From: Breoghania sp963678585
GTDB taxonomy: Bacteria > Pseudomonadota > Alphaproteobacteria > Rhizobiales > Stappiaceae
Direction: 5' to 3'
Assembly: GCA_963678585.2 (NCBI GenBank)
Contig: CAXXGA010000003.1
Span: 1-64,000, forward strand
DNA: 64,000 bases
Shown here: positions 38,917-47,704 of the stretch, in pieces
How the letters are laid out: each line of letters begins with the position of its first letter
Numbering within the stretch: the stretch's first letter is position 1
The notes under the pieces: model-generated
Told to the model about the DNA's origin: nothing
Databases searched by the model: none
Seen by the model: the letters and a program-made list of their open reading frames with translations, nothing else
Translations under genes and position numbers: made by a program

Positions 38917-39690
38917 ATGGCCTACAAGAATATTCAGGTGGAGACGCGCGGTCGGGTCGGCCTGATCACGCTGGATCGACCTTCCGCTCTCAATGCGCTT
39001 TCCAATGCCCTCTTCGACGAACTCAATCGCGCCATCGACACCTATGAGGCCGACGACAAGATCGGCTGCATGGTGATCACCGGATCGGAAAAGGCGTTCG
39101 CCGCCGGGGCCGATATCAAGGAAATGGTCGATCTGGATTTCGCAGAAGCCTACAAGCGCGACCACATCACCCCGTGGGAGCGCGTCACGCGCACCCGCAA
39201 GCCGGTGATTGCGGCAGTGGCGGGCTACGCACTGGGCGGCGGCTGCGAACTCGCCATGATGTGCGACTTCATCCTTTGCGCGGACAACGCCAAGTTTGGC
39301 CAGCCGGAAATCACGCTGGGCGTGCCGCCGGGAAGCGGCGGAACACAGCGCCTGACCCGCTTCATCGGCAAGTCCAAGGCCATGGAGATGTGCCTGACGG
39401 GACGCATGATGGACGCGGAAGAGGCGGAACGCTGCGGGCTGGTGAGCCGCGTCGTGCCCGTGGCCGACCTCGTGGACGAGGCGGTGAGCGTGGCGCAGAA
39501 GATCGCGGAGATGTCCCAGCCCATCGCCATGATCATCAAGGAAAGCGTCAACCGGGCCTATGAAACGACGCTTTCGGAAGGCGTGCGTTTCGAGCGCCGG
39601 GTCTTCCATGCCTCCTTCGCCACGGAGGACCAAAGCGAGGGCATGCGGGCCTTTATCGAAAAGCGTTCCCCGCAATTCAGGAACAAATAG
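38917..39690 (+). CDS. Enoyl-CoA hydratase
   Basis: A 257-residue crotonase-family hydratase. The oxyanion hole region is EKAFAAGADIKEM and the catalytic glutamates are in AVAGYALGGGCELAMMCDFI and GQPEITLGVPPGSGGTQRL, both conserved. It adds water to trans-2-enoyl-CoA in fatty-acid beta-oxidation. The ATG at 38917 follows GGGGGAA and matches the normal start MAYKNIQVETRGRVGLITLD. It lies between mutM and rpsT as in related genomes, 206 nt after mutM, so it may have its own promoter. Confidence 0.93.
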   Translation: MAYKNIQVETRGRVGLITLDRPSALNALSNALFDELNRAIDTYEADDKIGCMVITGSEKAFAAGADIKEMVDLDFAEAYKRDHITPWERVTRTRKPVIAAVAGYALGGGCELAMMCDFILCADNAKFGQPEITLGVPPGSGGTQRLTRFIGKSKAMEMCLTGRMMDAEEAERCGLVSRVVPVADLVDEAVSVAQKIAEMSQPIAMIIKESVNRAYETTLSEGVRFERRVFHASFATEDQSEGMRAFIEKRSPQFRNK

Positions 39691-39722
39691 CGCGAGAGGA
39701 CCACAAATCGGCCCCGAGGTCG

Positions 39723-39751
39723 TTGACCTTAAGGCCCGCTCGCACTATAAG
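39723..39751 (+). promoter_or_regulatory. rpsT promoter
   Basis: TTGACC (39723-39728), 17 bases, then TATAAG (39746-39751): the best housekeeping promoter seen in the window. Transcription would begin near 39758, leaving a leader of about 150 nt before rpsT, which could carry autoregulation by S20. Confidence 0.7.
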
Positions 39752-39906
39752 CCCGATCCAATCGGTGGCGGTCTTCCGCCGCCGGTTTCGTTTGTGCCGG
39801 CAGGGCCGTGCGCGGGAGGTCTTCCAACCATCGCGTGCATATGCCGGATCCGGCACGTCGGAACCACTTTTCGACAGTTTCACTCATTGGACCAGGATTA
39901 GAGCCT

Positions 39907-40170
39907 ATGGCCAACACTCCTTCGGCCAAGAAGGCGGCTCGCAAGATCGCTCGCCGCACGGCCATCAACCAGGCACGTCGCAGCCGCATGCGGACGTTCA
40001 TCCGCCGCGTCGAGGAAGCGATCACCGCCGGTGACAAGACCACTGCCGCTGATGCTCTGCGCGCCGCGGAGTCGCTCATCATGAGCAACGTCTCCAAGGG
40101 CGTGCTGCATGCCAACACGGCCTCGCGCAAGGTCTCGCGGCTGAACAAGCGGGTCAAGGCGATCGCCTGA
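39907..40170 (+). CDS. rpsT: 30S ribosomal protein S20
   Basis: A 87-residue basic protein, MANTPSAKKAARKIARRTAI onward, with the expected three-helix S20 sequence (RRVEEAITAGDKTTAADALR, HANTASRKVSRLNKRVKAI). It binds 16S rRNA early in 30S assembly. The start at 39907 matches the family. A strong promoter lies upstream and a rho-independent terminator at 40548-40571. Confidence 0.97.
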   Translation: MANTPSAKKAARKIARRTAINQARRSRMRTFIRRVEEAITAGDKTTAADALRAAESLIMSNVSKGVLHANTASRKVSRLNKRVKAIA

Positions 40171-40547
40171 TCCGGACGCCGTCCGGCCGCCGGGCCTTCC
40201 AGCCCCGGTCAGACCCGTCCATTTCGCCTTCGGGCCCGCTTTCAGCCTTTCGCGAGATCCGGTTTCGCGGAAGCCGTCAGCCTCCGAGCGCAGGGTCATG
40301 GCCTCACGGCCATGATCGCAGGCTCATGTGGCTTCGCCGGGTCGATGATCCGGCATCGGCTGTCCCGTTCCGGCAGACGCGCAACAGGGCTTCAGGCGGA
40401 CGCCATTCCGATAGTCCGATCGTTCTTGCGAAATCCGGTGGGCAAGGTCCAACGGGCTTCCCGGCACGCCCGCATCGGCGTGTCGGCGCAACCGGTCCGG
40501 CAACACATAACCGGGTTTCCTGAATCCGGCCCCGAAGAGGGGACAGC

Positions 40548-40571
40548 AGGGTCGCAACGCGACCCTTTTTT
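40548..40571 (+). terminator. Rho-independent terminator downstream of rpsT
   Basis: AGGGTCGC and GCGACCCT form a perfect eight-base-pair stem around AAC, followed by a run of T. It lies 378 nt past the rpsT stop. The stretch 40171-40547 has no gene, only a perfect TCATGGCC/GGCCATGA hairpin at 40296-40315. Confidence 0.88.
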
Positions 40572-41399
40572 GTCCGCTTCCGCTTCGGGAGTGTGAGAAT
40601 CGTGAAAAATTACGATACTTATACCTTGGCAAGCGGTCGGAAACGGCCCTTACAGGGATCGAAGACGGTCGCATGCGTGGCAAGGTCGCAATGACAATTT
40701 GCGACTTGCAAACGGCGTTGAAAGGCCCGGCTTGAAGCCGGATTTTCTCATTAGTCGGCAAAACGCACAGGCCGCATAAGGCGCTGTGACGGCGTCTTTT
40801 CCACCAGTTTTGACGGCTCTGGAGGTGACAAAAAAACCTACGTAATTCCAAACACTTACCTATATGTTGCGACTCCGTAATGAGCAGTTGGGGCGATTCC
40901 ATACGAGTCAAGGCAAGGTTCGGAAAAAAAAATTGGGCCGCCAATACTGCGCGGCCTCGAGTCGCACAGAAGCTCAAAATCCGTTGAGTCCACACGCCTT
41001 ATCGAGATGCGTTTACAAATCGGAAACCTACCTTACCCCACGTCGTTCCGGCGCCCCCGGGCGATAGTGGAATCCACGTGGTTGCCCCGTCCAAGCAAGC
41101 TGGCTATGTTCAATTTCACCGGGGGGCGGCACCCCGGGTTAATCTAAAAATCAAGCTTAAATGGCCTCTGGTGAGAGCAATGGAAATGTATTGCCTGAAA
41201 AAAGATCAATATATTTCTCCTGCTTTCAGAGGCGACGAACTTTACTTCCGAGACGACTCGACAGGACGACTTCACATGCGTATGTGTCCGTCGGCTCGGA
41301 TCGGAACTCCCGCCGATGAACGACTAGGATAATTCACGAAGCAAGAATAAGGATGCGGCCGACCCGCTCAAGGGCTCCGGTCTGCCGCAAGGGGGTACT
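40572..41399. other. GANTC-rich non-coding region between rpsT and the rhodanese gene
   Basis: No gene is convincing in these 828 nt; a small frame at 41180-41332 (50 residues) is possible but unsupported. The region is less GC-rich than its surroundings. It carries GANTC methylation sites at 40597, 40871, 40895, 40905, 40959, 40986, 41070 and 41255, five of them within 120 bases, and another lies just outside at 40522. Two hairpins are present, GTCGCAA/TTGCGAC (40685-40705) and CCGGCT/AGCCGG followed by ATTTT (40727-40745). No TTATCCACA-type DnaA box was found, so a replication origin is not supported. Confidence 0.6.
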
Positions 41400-41846
41400 A
41401 TGTCTAATTTCACGGCTGGCGGCTACGCCGGCGACACCTCGGCCACGCAGACTTATGCGGCGCTGGAACAGGATGCGACGGCTGTGCTCGTCGATGTCCG
41501 TACCCGGGCGGAATGGTCGTATGTCGGTGTGCCGGATCTGTCGCCGCTGGGCCGTCAGGCCCTGTTCGTGGAATGGCAGAGTTTTCCCGACGGAGCGCGC
41601 AATCCGTCCTTCGTTGACGATGTTTGCAGCCTTTTGAAGAAAACGGGTGCGACGAACGAGAATGCCATCTATTTCCTGTGCCGCTCCGGCGCGCGCAGCC
41701 AAGGGGCCGCCGCGGCGCTGACGCAGGCGGGCTTCAGCCAGTGTTTCAATGTTGAGAGCGGCTTTGAAGGCCCGCTCGACGAAAGCGGGCACCGCGGGAC
41801 ACTGGCAGGCTGGAAGCAGGAAGGACTGCCCTGGCGACAGTCATAG
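41400..41846 (+). CDS. Rhodanese-like domain protein
   Basis: A 148-residue single-domain rhodanese. The active-site loop is YFLCRSGARSQGAAAAL, with the catalytic cysteine followed by the RSG-R anion-binding loop of active sulfurtransferases. AVLVDVRTRAEWSYVGVPDL is the N-terminal CDC25-like strand-helix. It may transfer sulfur from a persulfide to an unknown acceptor. The ATG at 41400 has AAGGGGG four bases upstream. It sits between the GANTC-rich region and dnaA; no functional link to replication is known to me. Confidence 0.88.
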   Translation: MSNFTAGGYAGDTSATQTYAALEQDATAVLVDVRTRAEWSYVGVPDLSPLGRQALFVEWQSFPDGARNPSFVDDVCSLLKKTGATNENAIYFLCRSGARSQGAAAALTQAGFSQCFNVESGFEGPLDESGHRGTLAGWKQEGLPWRQS

Positions 41847-41939
41847 GTTACGGACCCGGCAGAGCTGCTTCCTGAAGGGAAAGGCTCAAATCGGGCGGGT
41901 CTTTTGTTGCCTCGTGCAGGCCGGGCGACGCCGGAACGG

Positions 41940-41959
41940 CGTTACCGGGCCCGATAACG
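41940..41959. promoter_or_regulatory. Inverted repeat upstream of dnaA
   Basis: CGTTACCGGG-CCCGATAACG, a 20-base inverted repeat with one mismatch, lies 303 nt before the dnaA start. It could be a protein-binding site or a hairpin closing the rhodanese transcript. The rest of 41847-42261 holds no gene and no clear promoter. Confidence 0.4.
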
Positions 41960-42261
41960 GGGAGAAGACTTTCAAGACGTCGGACAGCGGGGGCTGACCG
42001 GCGCCTCTTCACCGGTCAGCCGACCGGACCTACACACGGCAAGCGGCCAGGGGGCGACACCCCGACGCCGGGGCACGTAACGTCAGGTTCGGGAAATGCG
42101 GGCTGGTTAAGGGGACATCACAAGGTGGCGGATTTCATTTGCAGGGTCGTTTCCTGCAGACCGGGATCAGCCGTCAATTTGCAATCTGGCCGTGGCGTAT
42201 TTCGCGGCCGCTTGAAGATGGTGTGCGGGCGCGGCGGCCCGCCCCGCAAGGACGATTGGAG

Positions 42262-43755
42262 ATGCAGGCAATGGATGTTTCAGGAGCCCCGGGGCCGGAA
42301 CAATGGAGCCGAGTGAAAAAGCGGCTTCGCGCGGAACTGGGTGAAGACGTGTTTTCGAGCTGGTTTGCGCGTGTCGATCTCGAAAGCCAGGGTGCTGACG
42401 GCACTGTCCGCCTGTCTGTTCCCACCCGTTTCCTGAAGCAGTGGATCCAGTCGCACTACCGCGACCGCCTGATCAACCTGTGGCAGAGCGAATGCAGCGA
42501 CATTCACGGCATCGAGCTGACGGTGCGCGGCGCGGTGCGAGCGCGTCCCTCCGTCGTCGCCCAAGCCGCCAGCCAGGGCGGGGTGGCCACCGCAGGATCG
42601 CTCAAGTCTTCCGTGGGCGATGCCCGCTCCGCGCCGATGTCGGCCGAGGTGCTGCAGGTACGTCAGCCCGCTGTTGCCGCGCGTCAGAGCGATAGCTCCG
42701 CTGCAGGCGCCAATGACGTTCTGGAAGGCGCCGCGCTCGATCCGAAATACACCTTCTCCACCTTTGTGGAAGGCACGTCCAACGCGCTGGCACTGGCCGC
42801 CGCGCGTCAGGTCGCCGGCACCGGTCCGGTCACCTACAATCCGCTCTACCTGCATGCCAGCGTCGGCCTCGGCAAGACCCACCTCTTGCATGCGGTTGCC
42901 TCCGAGGCGCGCAACAGCGGCCGCCGGGTTCTGTATCTCACCGCCGAGCACTTCATGTACCGCTTCGTTGCGGCGCTGAAGTCGCAGTCTGCGCTGGCCT
43001 TCAAGGACACGCTGCGCGGCATCGACCTGCTGCTCATCGACGACATGCAGTTCCTGCATGGCAAGCAGGTCCAGCAGGAGTTCTGCCACACGCTGAACTC
43101 GCTGATCGACGGGGCCCGTCAGGTGGTGGTCGCCGCCGACCGTGCGCCTTCCGAGCTTGAGACGCTGGACGACCGCGTCCGCTCGCGGCTTGCCGGCGGC
43201 CTCGTGGTCGGCATCCAGACGCCGGACTACGACCTGCGCCGCGCGATCCTGGCCAACCGCACCCGCGCGGTTTCCAGCGTGCACCCCAATTTCACCATGC
43301 CGGATGGCGTGCTGGACTATGTGGCCTCCAACGTCACCGCCAACGGCCGCGACCTTGAAGGCGCGCTGAACCGGCTGGTGGCCCACAATCAGCTCACCAA
43401 CCAGCCCATCACCACGGAGATGGCCGAGCTGACGCTTCGCGACCTCGTGCGCACCCATGAGCCGCGCCGGGTCAAGATCGAAGACATCCAGCGGGTCGTC
43501 TCCAAGCACTACAACGTGTCGAAGCCGGACCTTCTGTCCGCGCGCCGCACCCGCACCATCGTGCGCCCGCGTCAGATCGCCATGTATCTGGCCAAGATGC
43601 TGACACCGCGCTCGCTGCCGGAAATCGGCCGCCGCTTCGGAAACCGGGATCACACGACCGTTCTGCACGCCGTCCGCAAGATCGAGGAACTGGTGAAGAA
43701 CGACGCCACGCTGGCACAGGAAATCGAGCTGCTGAAGCGCATGCTCGACAGCTAA
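42262..43755 (+). CDS. dnaA: Chromosomal replication initiator protein DnaA
   Basis: DnaA melts the replication origin. The protein has 497 residues: domain I (EQWSRVKKRLRAELGEDVFS), a variable linker, the AAA+ domain with Walker A ASVGLGKTHLLHAVASEA and LLIDDMQFLHGK, and domain IV with the DNA-binding signature RRFGNRDHTTVLHAVRKIE. Two ATGs are possible (42262 and 42271); 42262 follows AAGGA by nine bases. I scanned the gene for GANTC and found none, in contrast to the upstream region. A strong terminator follows at 43789-43824, so dnaN is transcribed separately. Confidence 0.97.
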   Translation: MQAMDVSGAPGPEQWSRVKKRLRAELGEDVFSSWFARVDLESQGADGTVRLSVPTRFLKQWIQSHYRDRLINLWQSECSDIHGIELTVRGAVRARPSVVAQAASQGGVATAGSLKSSVGDARSAPMSAEVLQVRQPAVAARQSDSSAAGANDVLEGAALDPKYTFSTFVEGTSNALALAAARQVAGTGPVTYNPLYLHASVGLGKTHLLHAVASEARNSGRRVLYLTAEHFMYRFVAALKSQSALAFKDTLRGIDLLLIDDMQFLHGKQVQQEFCHTLNSLIDGARQVVVAADRAPSELETLDDRVRSRLAGGLVVGIQTPDYDLRRAILANRTRAVSSVHPNFTMPDGVLDYVASNVTANGRDLEGALNRLVAHNQLTNQPITTEMAELTLRDLVRTHEPRRVKIEDIQRVVSKHYNVSKPDLLSARRTRTIVRPRQIAMYLAKMLTPRSLPEIGRRFGNRDHTTVLHAVRKIEELVKNDATLAQEIELLKRMLDS

Positions 43756-43788
43756 GCCTCTGCCCGATCTGGGTAAAGTGACGTTCCG

Positions 43789-43824
43789 AAAGGCGGCCCC
43801 GGCTTCATGCGGGGGCCGCCTTTT
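43789..43824 (+). terminator. dnaA terminator
   Basis: AAGGCGGCCCC pairs perfectly with GGGGCCGCCTT around an 11-base loop and ends in TTTT. It lies 34 nt past the dnaA stop. The remaining part of the 350-nt dnaA-dnaN gap should hold the dnaN promoter; none was clear. Confidence 0.85.
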
Positions 43825-44105
43825 CGCCCTCGGGAAACAGGCTTTGGCCGCCTGCCGGGAAGTGAGGTGCGCGCAGCGCCCCCTGCCGGTCGCACAGCCG
43901 GTTCAACAGCGGCCCGCACCTTGCCGCAACTACCGATTCCCACTTGCATTTGCAGTGCAATAGGGGCAGTTTCATACCCCCTCGGCTGACCGGGAAATTG
44001 CCGGAAAGCCCTGCGTTTCCGGGCCCTCGCATTTTCGGGCCCCCAGTTTTCCGGGCCTTCCGGCGGCGCGACCGCCCGGGGCCCGCCAACGACGGACCGA
44101 TCTCC

Positions 44106-45221
44106 ATGAAAGTGACCCTCGAGCGGACAGATCTTCTGAAGTCCCTGACCCACGTTCATCGGGTCGTCGAGCGGCGCAACACGATTCCGATCCTGTCGAA
44201 CGTGCTGTTGCGCGCCGACGGCGGCGAATTGCGGCTGAAGGCGACCGACCTCGATCTTGAGATTTCCGAAACCGTGCCCGCCATGGTGGAAGCGCCGGGC
44301 GCGACCACCGTGCCTGCGCACATGCTCTACGACATCGTGCGCAAGCTGCCGGAAGGCTCGCAGGTGGTGATGGAAACCTCGTCCGACCAGACGACGCTGG
44401 AAATCCGGGCCGGGCGCTCGCGCTTTGCGCTGCAGATGCTGCCGGAAGCCGATTTCCCGGACCTGACGGCGGGCGATTTCACCCACTCCTTCGAGGTGCC
44501 GGCGGCCGATTTCCGCAAGCTGATCGACCGCACCCAGTTCGCCATTTCCACGGAAGAGACGCGCTACTATCTGAACGGCATCTATTTCCACACCGTCGAT
44601 GCCGACGGCCCGCGCTTCCGCGCGGTTGCAACCGACGGCCACCGCCTCGCGCAGGCCGAGGTTCCGGCTCCTGCGGGTGCCGTGGGCATGCCGGGCATCA
44701 TCGTGCCGCGCAAGACGGTGGGCGAAATCCAGAAGCTTCTGGACGAGCCGGAAGCCAATGTGGCGATCGAGCTTTCGGAGACCAAGATCCGCCTGACCAC
44801 GGGCCCGGTGGTTCTCACCTCCAAGCTCATCGACGGCACCTTCCCCGACTACGGCCGCGTGATCCCGCAAGGCAACGACAAGGAGCTGCGGCTGGAGCGC
44901 GACGAGTTCGAACGCGCCGTGGACCGCGTTTCCACCATCTCGTCGGAACGCGGTCGCGCAGTGAAGCTCGCCATGAGCGAGGGCCGCATGGTGCTGACCG
45001 TCAACAACCCGGATTCCGGGTCTGCGACGGAAGAACTGGTGGTCGAATACGACGCCGAGCCCATCGAGATCGGCTTCAACTCGCGCTACCTGCTCGACAT
45101 CGCCAACCAGCTCACGTCCGACACCGCGATCTTCCGGCTCGCCGATCCCGGCTCGCCGACGCTGGTGCAGAATTCGACCGCGGACGACACGCTCTACGTC
45201 CTGATGCCGATGCGCGTCTAA
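44106..45221 (+). CDS. dnaN: DNA polymerase III subunit beta (sliding clamp)
   Basis: The processivity clamp of the replicative polymerase. The 371-residue protein begins MKVTLERTDLLKSLTHVHRV and shows the expected three-domain layout, with AVATDGHRLAQAEVPAP in the second domain and the C-terminal DTLYVLMPMRV that forms part of the partner-binding groove. The ATG at 44106 is chosen by homology from a longer open frame. It is followed by its own terminator and then recF, so the order dnaA-dnaN-recF is kept. Confidence 0.97.
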   Translation: MKVTLERTDLLKSLTHVHRVVERRNTIPILSNVLLRADGGELRLKATDLDLEISETVPAMVEAPGATTVPAHMLYDIVRKLPEGSQVVMETSSDQTTLEIRAGRSRFALQMLPEADFPDLTAGDFTHSFEVPAADFRKLIDRTQFAISTEETRYYLNGIYFHTVDADGPRFRAVATDGHRLAQAEVPAPAGAVGMPGIIVPRKTVGEIQKLLDEPEANVAIELSETKIRLTTGPVVLTSKLIDGTFPDYGRVIPQGNDKELRLERDEFERAVDRVSTISSERGRAVKLAMSEGRMVLTVNNPDSGSATEELVVEYDAEPIEIGFNSRYLLDIANQLTSDTAIFRLADPGSPTLVQNSTADDTLYVLMPMRV

Positions 45222-45248
45222 CATCCGCGCATCCGAACCGTTTTCGGC

Positions 45249-45285
45249 AAAGGCCGCTTGCCCCCGACGGGGTTTGCGGCCTTTT
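45249..45285 (+). terminator. dnaN terminator
   Basis: AAAGGCCGC and GCGGCCTTTT form a nine-base-pair stem, with an inner CCCC/GGGG pairing, followed by the T run. It lies 27 nt past dnaN. Confidence 0.85.
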
Positions 45286-45424
45286 CCTTGTCCTGTCGCA
45301 AGCAGGAGGTGACGGCGGGGCGGGTCTTGGCCATTATCTGCGCCATGCAGCGAATCGCCCGCACATCTTTCCGGCCCCTCATCCGCCTGTCGCCCCGGCA
45401 TCCCGTTTGCGGGGATGAGAGCCG

Positions 45425-46591
45425 ATGAGCCAGCCCGCGCGCGTTCTGATCTCCCGCCTGACCCTGACGAACTTCCGCAACTATGCCTCGGCGAGCCTTG
45501 CGACCGATGCGCGCCTCGTGGCGCTGACCGGCGACAATGGCGCGGGCAAGACCAACCTGATGGAAGCCGTCTCGCTGCTCACCCCGGGCCGAGGGCTGCG
45601 GCGCGCCGCCTTCGCCGACATCGTGCGAAAGTGCCCCCCCCATCTGCAAGGCCCCGACACGGAAACGCCCGCACCCGACGGCTGGAGCGTGTCGGCGCTT
45701 CTCGACGGCGATACCGGCGAGACGCGAATCGGCACCGGCTTCTCGCTTGATACGGCAAGTCGCCGGGTTCGCATCGACGGGGCCGAGGCGCGCTCTGCCG
45801 ACGCTTTGAGCGAATATCTTCGCGTCCTGTGGCTGGTTCCTTCCATGGACGGGCTCTTCACCGGCTCCGCGGGTGACCGGCGGCGGTTTCTGGACCGGCT
45901 GGTGCTTGCCGTCGATCCCGGTCACGGGCGGCGCGTCGCCGATTTCGACAAGGCGATGCGGAGCCGCAACCGGTTGCTGGAAACGGGTGGCGAAGCCGCC
46001 TGGCTCGATGCGGTAGAGGCGCAGATTGCCTCTCTCGGCGTCGCCATGGCCTTTGCGCGCCGCGAGGCGGTGACGCTGCTTTCCAGCCTCATCGCAGAAC
46101 ATGCGGGCGATGACGCCTTCCCTGAGGCCGCGCTTTCGCTGGAAGGGCCCTTCGAGGCGCTGTCCGCCTCCATCCCTGCGGCAGATCTGGAAGATGCCTA
46201 TGGCGAGCTTCTGGCCCGTGGGCGGCCCCGCGACCGGGCGGCGAGCCGCACGCTGGAAGGCCCGCACCGCACGGACCTCGCGGTCACCCACGTGGCCAAG
46301 GCGATGCCTGCGGGGCTTGCTTCCACCGGCGAACAGAAGGCGCTTCTGATCGGGCTGGTGCTCGCCCATGCGGAGCTGACGGCCCGGGTTTCCGGGCTCA
46401 CGCCGATTTTGCTTCTCGATGAGGTCGCCGCCCATCTCGATCCGTCGCGGCGCGCGGCGCTTTTCGCAAGGCTCGACATGCTGGGCGGTCAGGTCTTCAT
46501 GACGGGAACGGATCGCGCGCTCTTCGAGGCCCTACCGCACGATGCCGCCCGTTTTGCCGTGTCGGACGGCAGCGTTTCGCCGCTCGACTGA
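45425..46591 (+). CDS. recF: DNA replication/repair protein RecF
   Basis: RecF is an SMC-like ATPase that loads RecA at gaps through RecOR. The 388-residue protein has LTLTNFRNYASASL at the start, Walker A TGDNGAGKTNLMEAVSLLTP, the signature region STGEQKALLIGLVLAHAEL and the Walker B LLLDEVAAHLD. It is convergent with the ABC importer operon, 66 nt away; no clear terminator was seen in that gap. Confidence 0.95.
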   Translation: MSQPARVLISRLTLTNFRNYASASLATDARLVALTGDNGAGKTNLMEAVSLLTPGRGLRRAAFADIVRKCPPHLQGPDTETPAPDGWSVSALLDGDTGETRIGTGFSLDTASRRVRIDGAEARSADALSEYLRVLWLVPSMDGLFTGSAGDRRRFLDRLVLAVDPGHGRRVADFDKAMRSRNRLLETGGEAAWLDAVEAQIASLGVAMAFARREAVTLLSSLIAEHAGDDAFPEAALSLEGPFEALSASIPAADLEDAYGELLARGRPRDRAASRTLEGPHRTDLAVTHVAKAMPAGLASTGEQKALLIGLVLAHAELTARVSGLTPILLLDEVAAHLDPSRRAALFARLDMLGGQVFMTGTDRALFEALPHDAARFAVSDGSVSPLD

Positions 46592-46657
46592 GAGTGTACG
46601 GATACGGCGCGCGGCCCATGGATCGGCCCCACAACAGAACGCACCTCCCGGCCACCC

Positions 46658-47704
46658 TCAGGCCCGGCCTTCCTCCACCGCATGACAGCGCACCAGCGCG
46701 CCGTTGGCCGCCAGCGCCTCCGGCTGTTCGGCCCGGCAACGCTCGTTTGCCAGCGGACAGCGCGGATGGAAGGCGCAGCCCGACGGCGGGGAAATCGGGT
46801 TCGGGATCTCACCCTCCACTTTTTTCCGGCGCGCTCCCGTCATGGCGAGATCGGGCACAGCATCCAGCAGCATACGCGTGTAAGGGTGGCGTGGAGTGTC
46901 GAACAGCTCTTCCGAGCCCGCCACCTCCACCAGACGGCCCAGATACATCACCCCGATGCGGCTCGCCATGTGCCGCACCACGGCCAGATCGTGGCTGATA
47001 AAGAGGTAGGTCAGGCCGAACTCGTCCTGAAGATCGCGCATCAGGTTCAGGATCTGCGCCTGAACGGAAACATCGAGCGCGGAGGTCGGCTCGTCGCAGA
47101 CGAGGAATTCCGGCTTTGAAGCGAGCGCGCGGGCGATGCAGATGCGCTGGCGCTGGCCGCCGGAAAATTCATGCGGGAACTTCTTCGCATCGCGCGGATC
47201 GAGGCCGACGAGGCTCAGCAATTCGCCGACGCGGCGCTCCATCGCCTTGCCGTCTTCCTCAAGCCCGAAGGCGCGGATCGGCTCGGCGATGATGCGGCCC
47301 ACCCGCCAGCGCGGGTTGAGGCTGGCGAAGGGGTCCTGAAAGATCATCTGGATGCGACGGCGCAAGGACCGCATGGCGTCCGCCTGCTGCGCACCCAGCA
47401 TGTCGTGACCGTCGATGCGGATGTCGCCGGCGGACGGCGGCAGGAGCCCCACCACCATCTTCGCAACGGTCGATTTGCCGGACCCGCTTTCGCCCACCAG
47501 CGCGAAGGTCTCGCCGCGCGCGATGGAAAAGGACACGTCCTGTACCGCGCGCAGGTAATGGCGCGTGTCGCGCTCCAGAACCCGGTTGAGCCAGGGTCGG
47601 GACACATCGAAAACCCGCGACAGGCCCTGAACCTCGACCACCGGCGTTCCGTCCTGCGGCACCTCAAGCTCTATCACGGCCGCCTCATCTGCCATGCTGC
47701 TCAT
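46658..47704 (-). CDS. Peptide ABC transporter ATP-binding protein (DppF/OppF type)
   Basis: A 348-residue ATPase, last gene of the importer operon. Walker A is ALVGESGSGKSTVAKM, the signature SGGQRQRICIARAL and Walker B EFLVCDEPTSALD are intact, and the C-terminal oligopeptide-transporter domain has SGCAFHPRCPLANERC, the cysteine region typical of this family. The ATG at 47704 overlaps the preceding ATPase gene by four bases. Together with the second ATPase it drives import through the two permeases. Confidence 0.93.
   Translation of the reverse strand: MSSMADEAAVIELEVPQDGTPVVEVQGLSRVFDVSRPWLNRVLERDTRHYLRAVQDVSFSIARGETFALVGESGSGKSTVAKMVVGLLPPSAGDIRIDGHDMLGAQQADAMRSLRRRIQMIFQDPFASLNPRWRVGRIIAEPIRAFGLEEDGKAMERRVGELLSLVGLDPRDAKKFPHEFSGGQRQRICIARALASKPEFLVCDEPTSALDVSVQAQILNLMRDLQDEFGLTYLFISHDLAVVRHMASRIGVMYLGRLVEVAGSEELFDTPRHPYTRMLLDAVPDLAMTGARRKKVEGEIPNPISPPSGCAFHPRCPLANERCRAEQPEALAANGALVRCHAVEEGRA

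Noticed and set aside
41078..41332. Small protein of 84 residues (or 50 from the ATG at 41180)
   Set aside because: No recognisable domain, poor ribosome site and a position within the GANTC-rich non-coding region; left as part of that region.
40572..41399. Chromosomal replication origin (oriC) next to dnaA
   Set aside because: No TTATCCACA-type DnaA box and no TTAA-N7-TTAA CtrA site were found by eye, and the hemE neighbour of known alphaproteobacterial origins is not here. GANTC sites alone are not enough.
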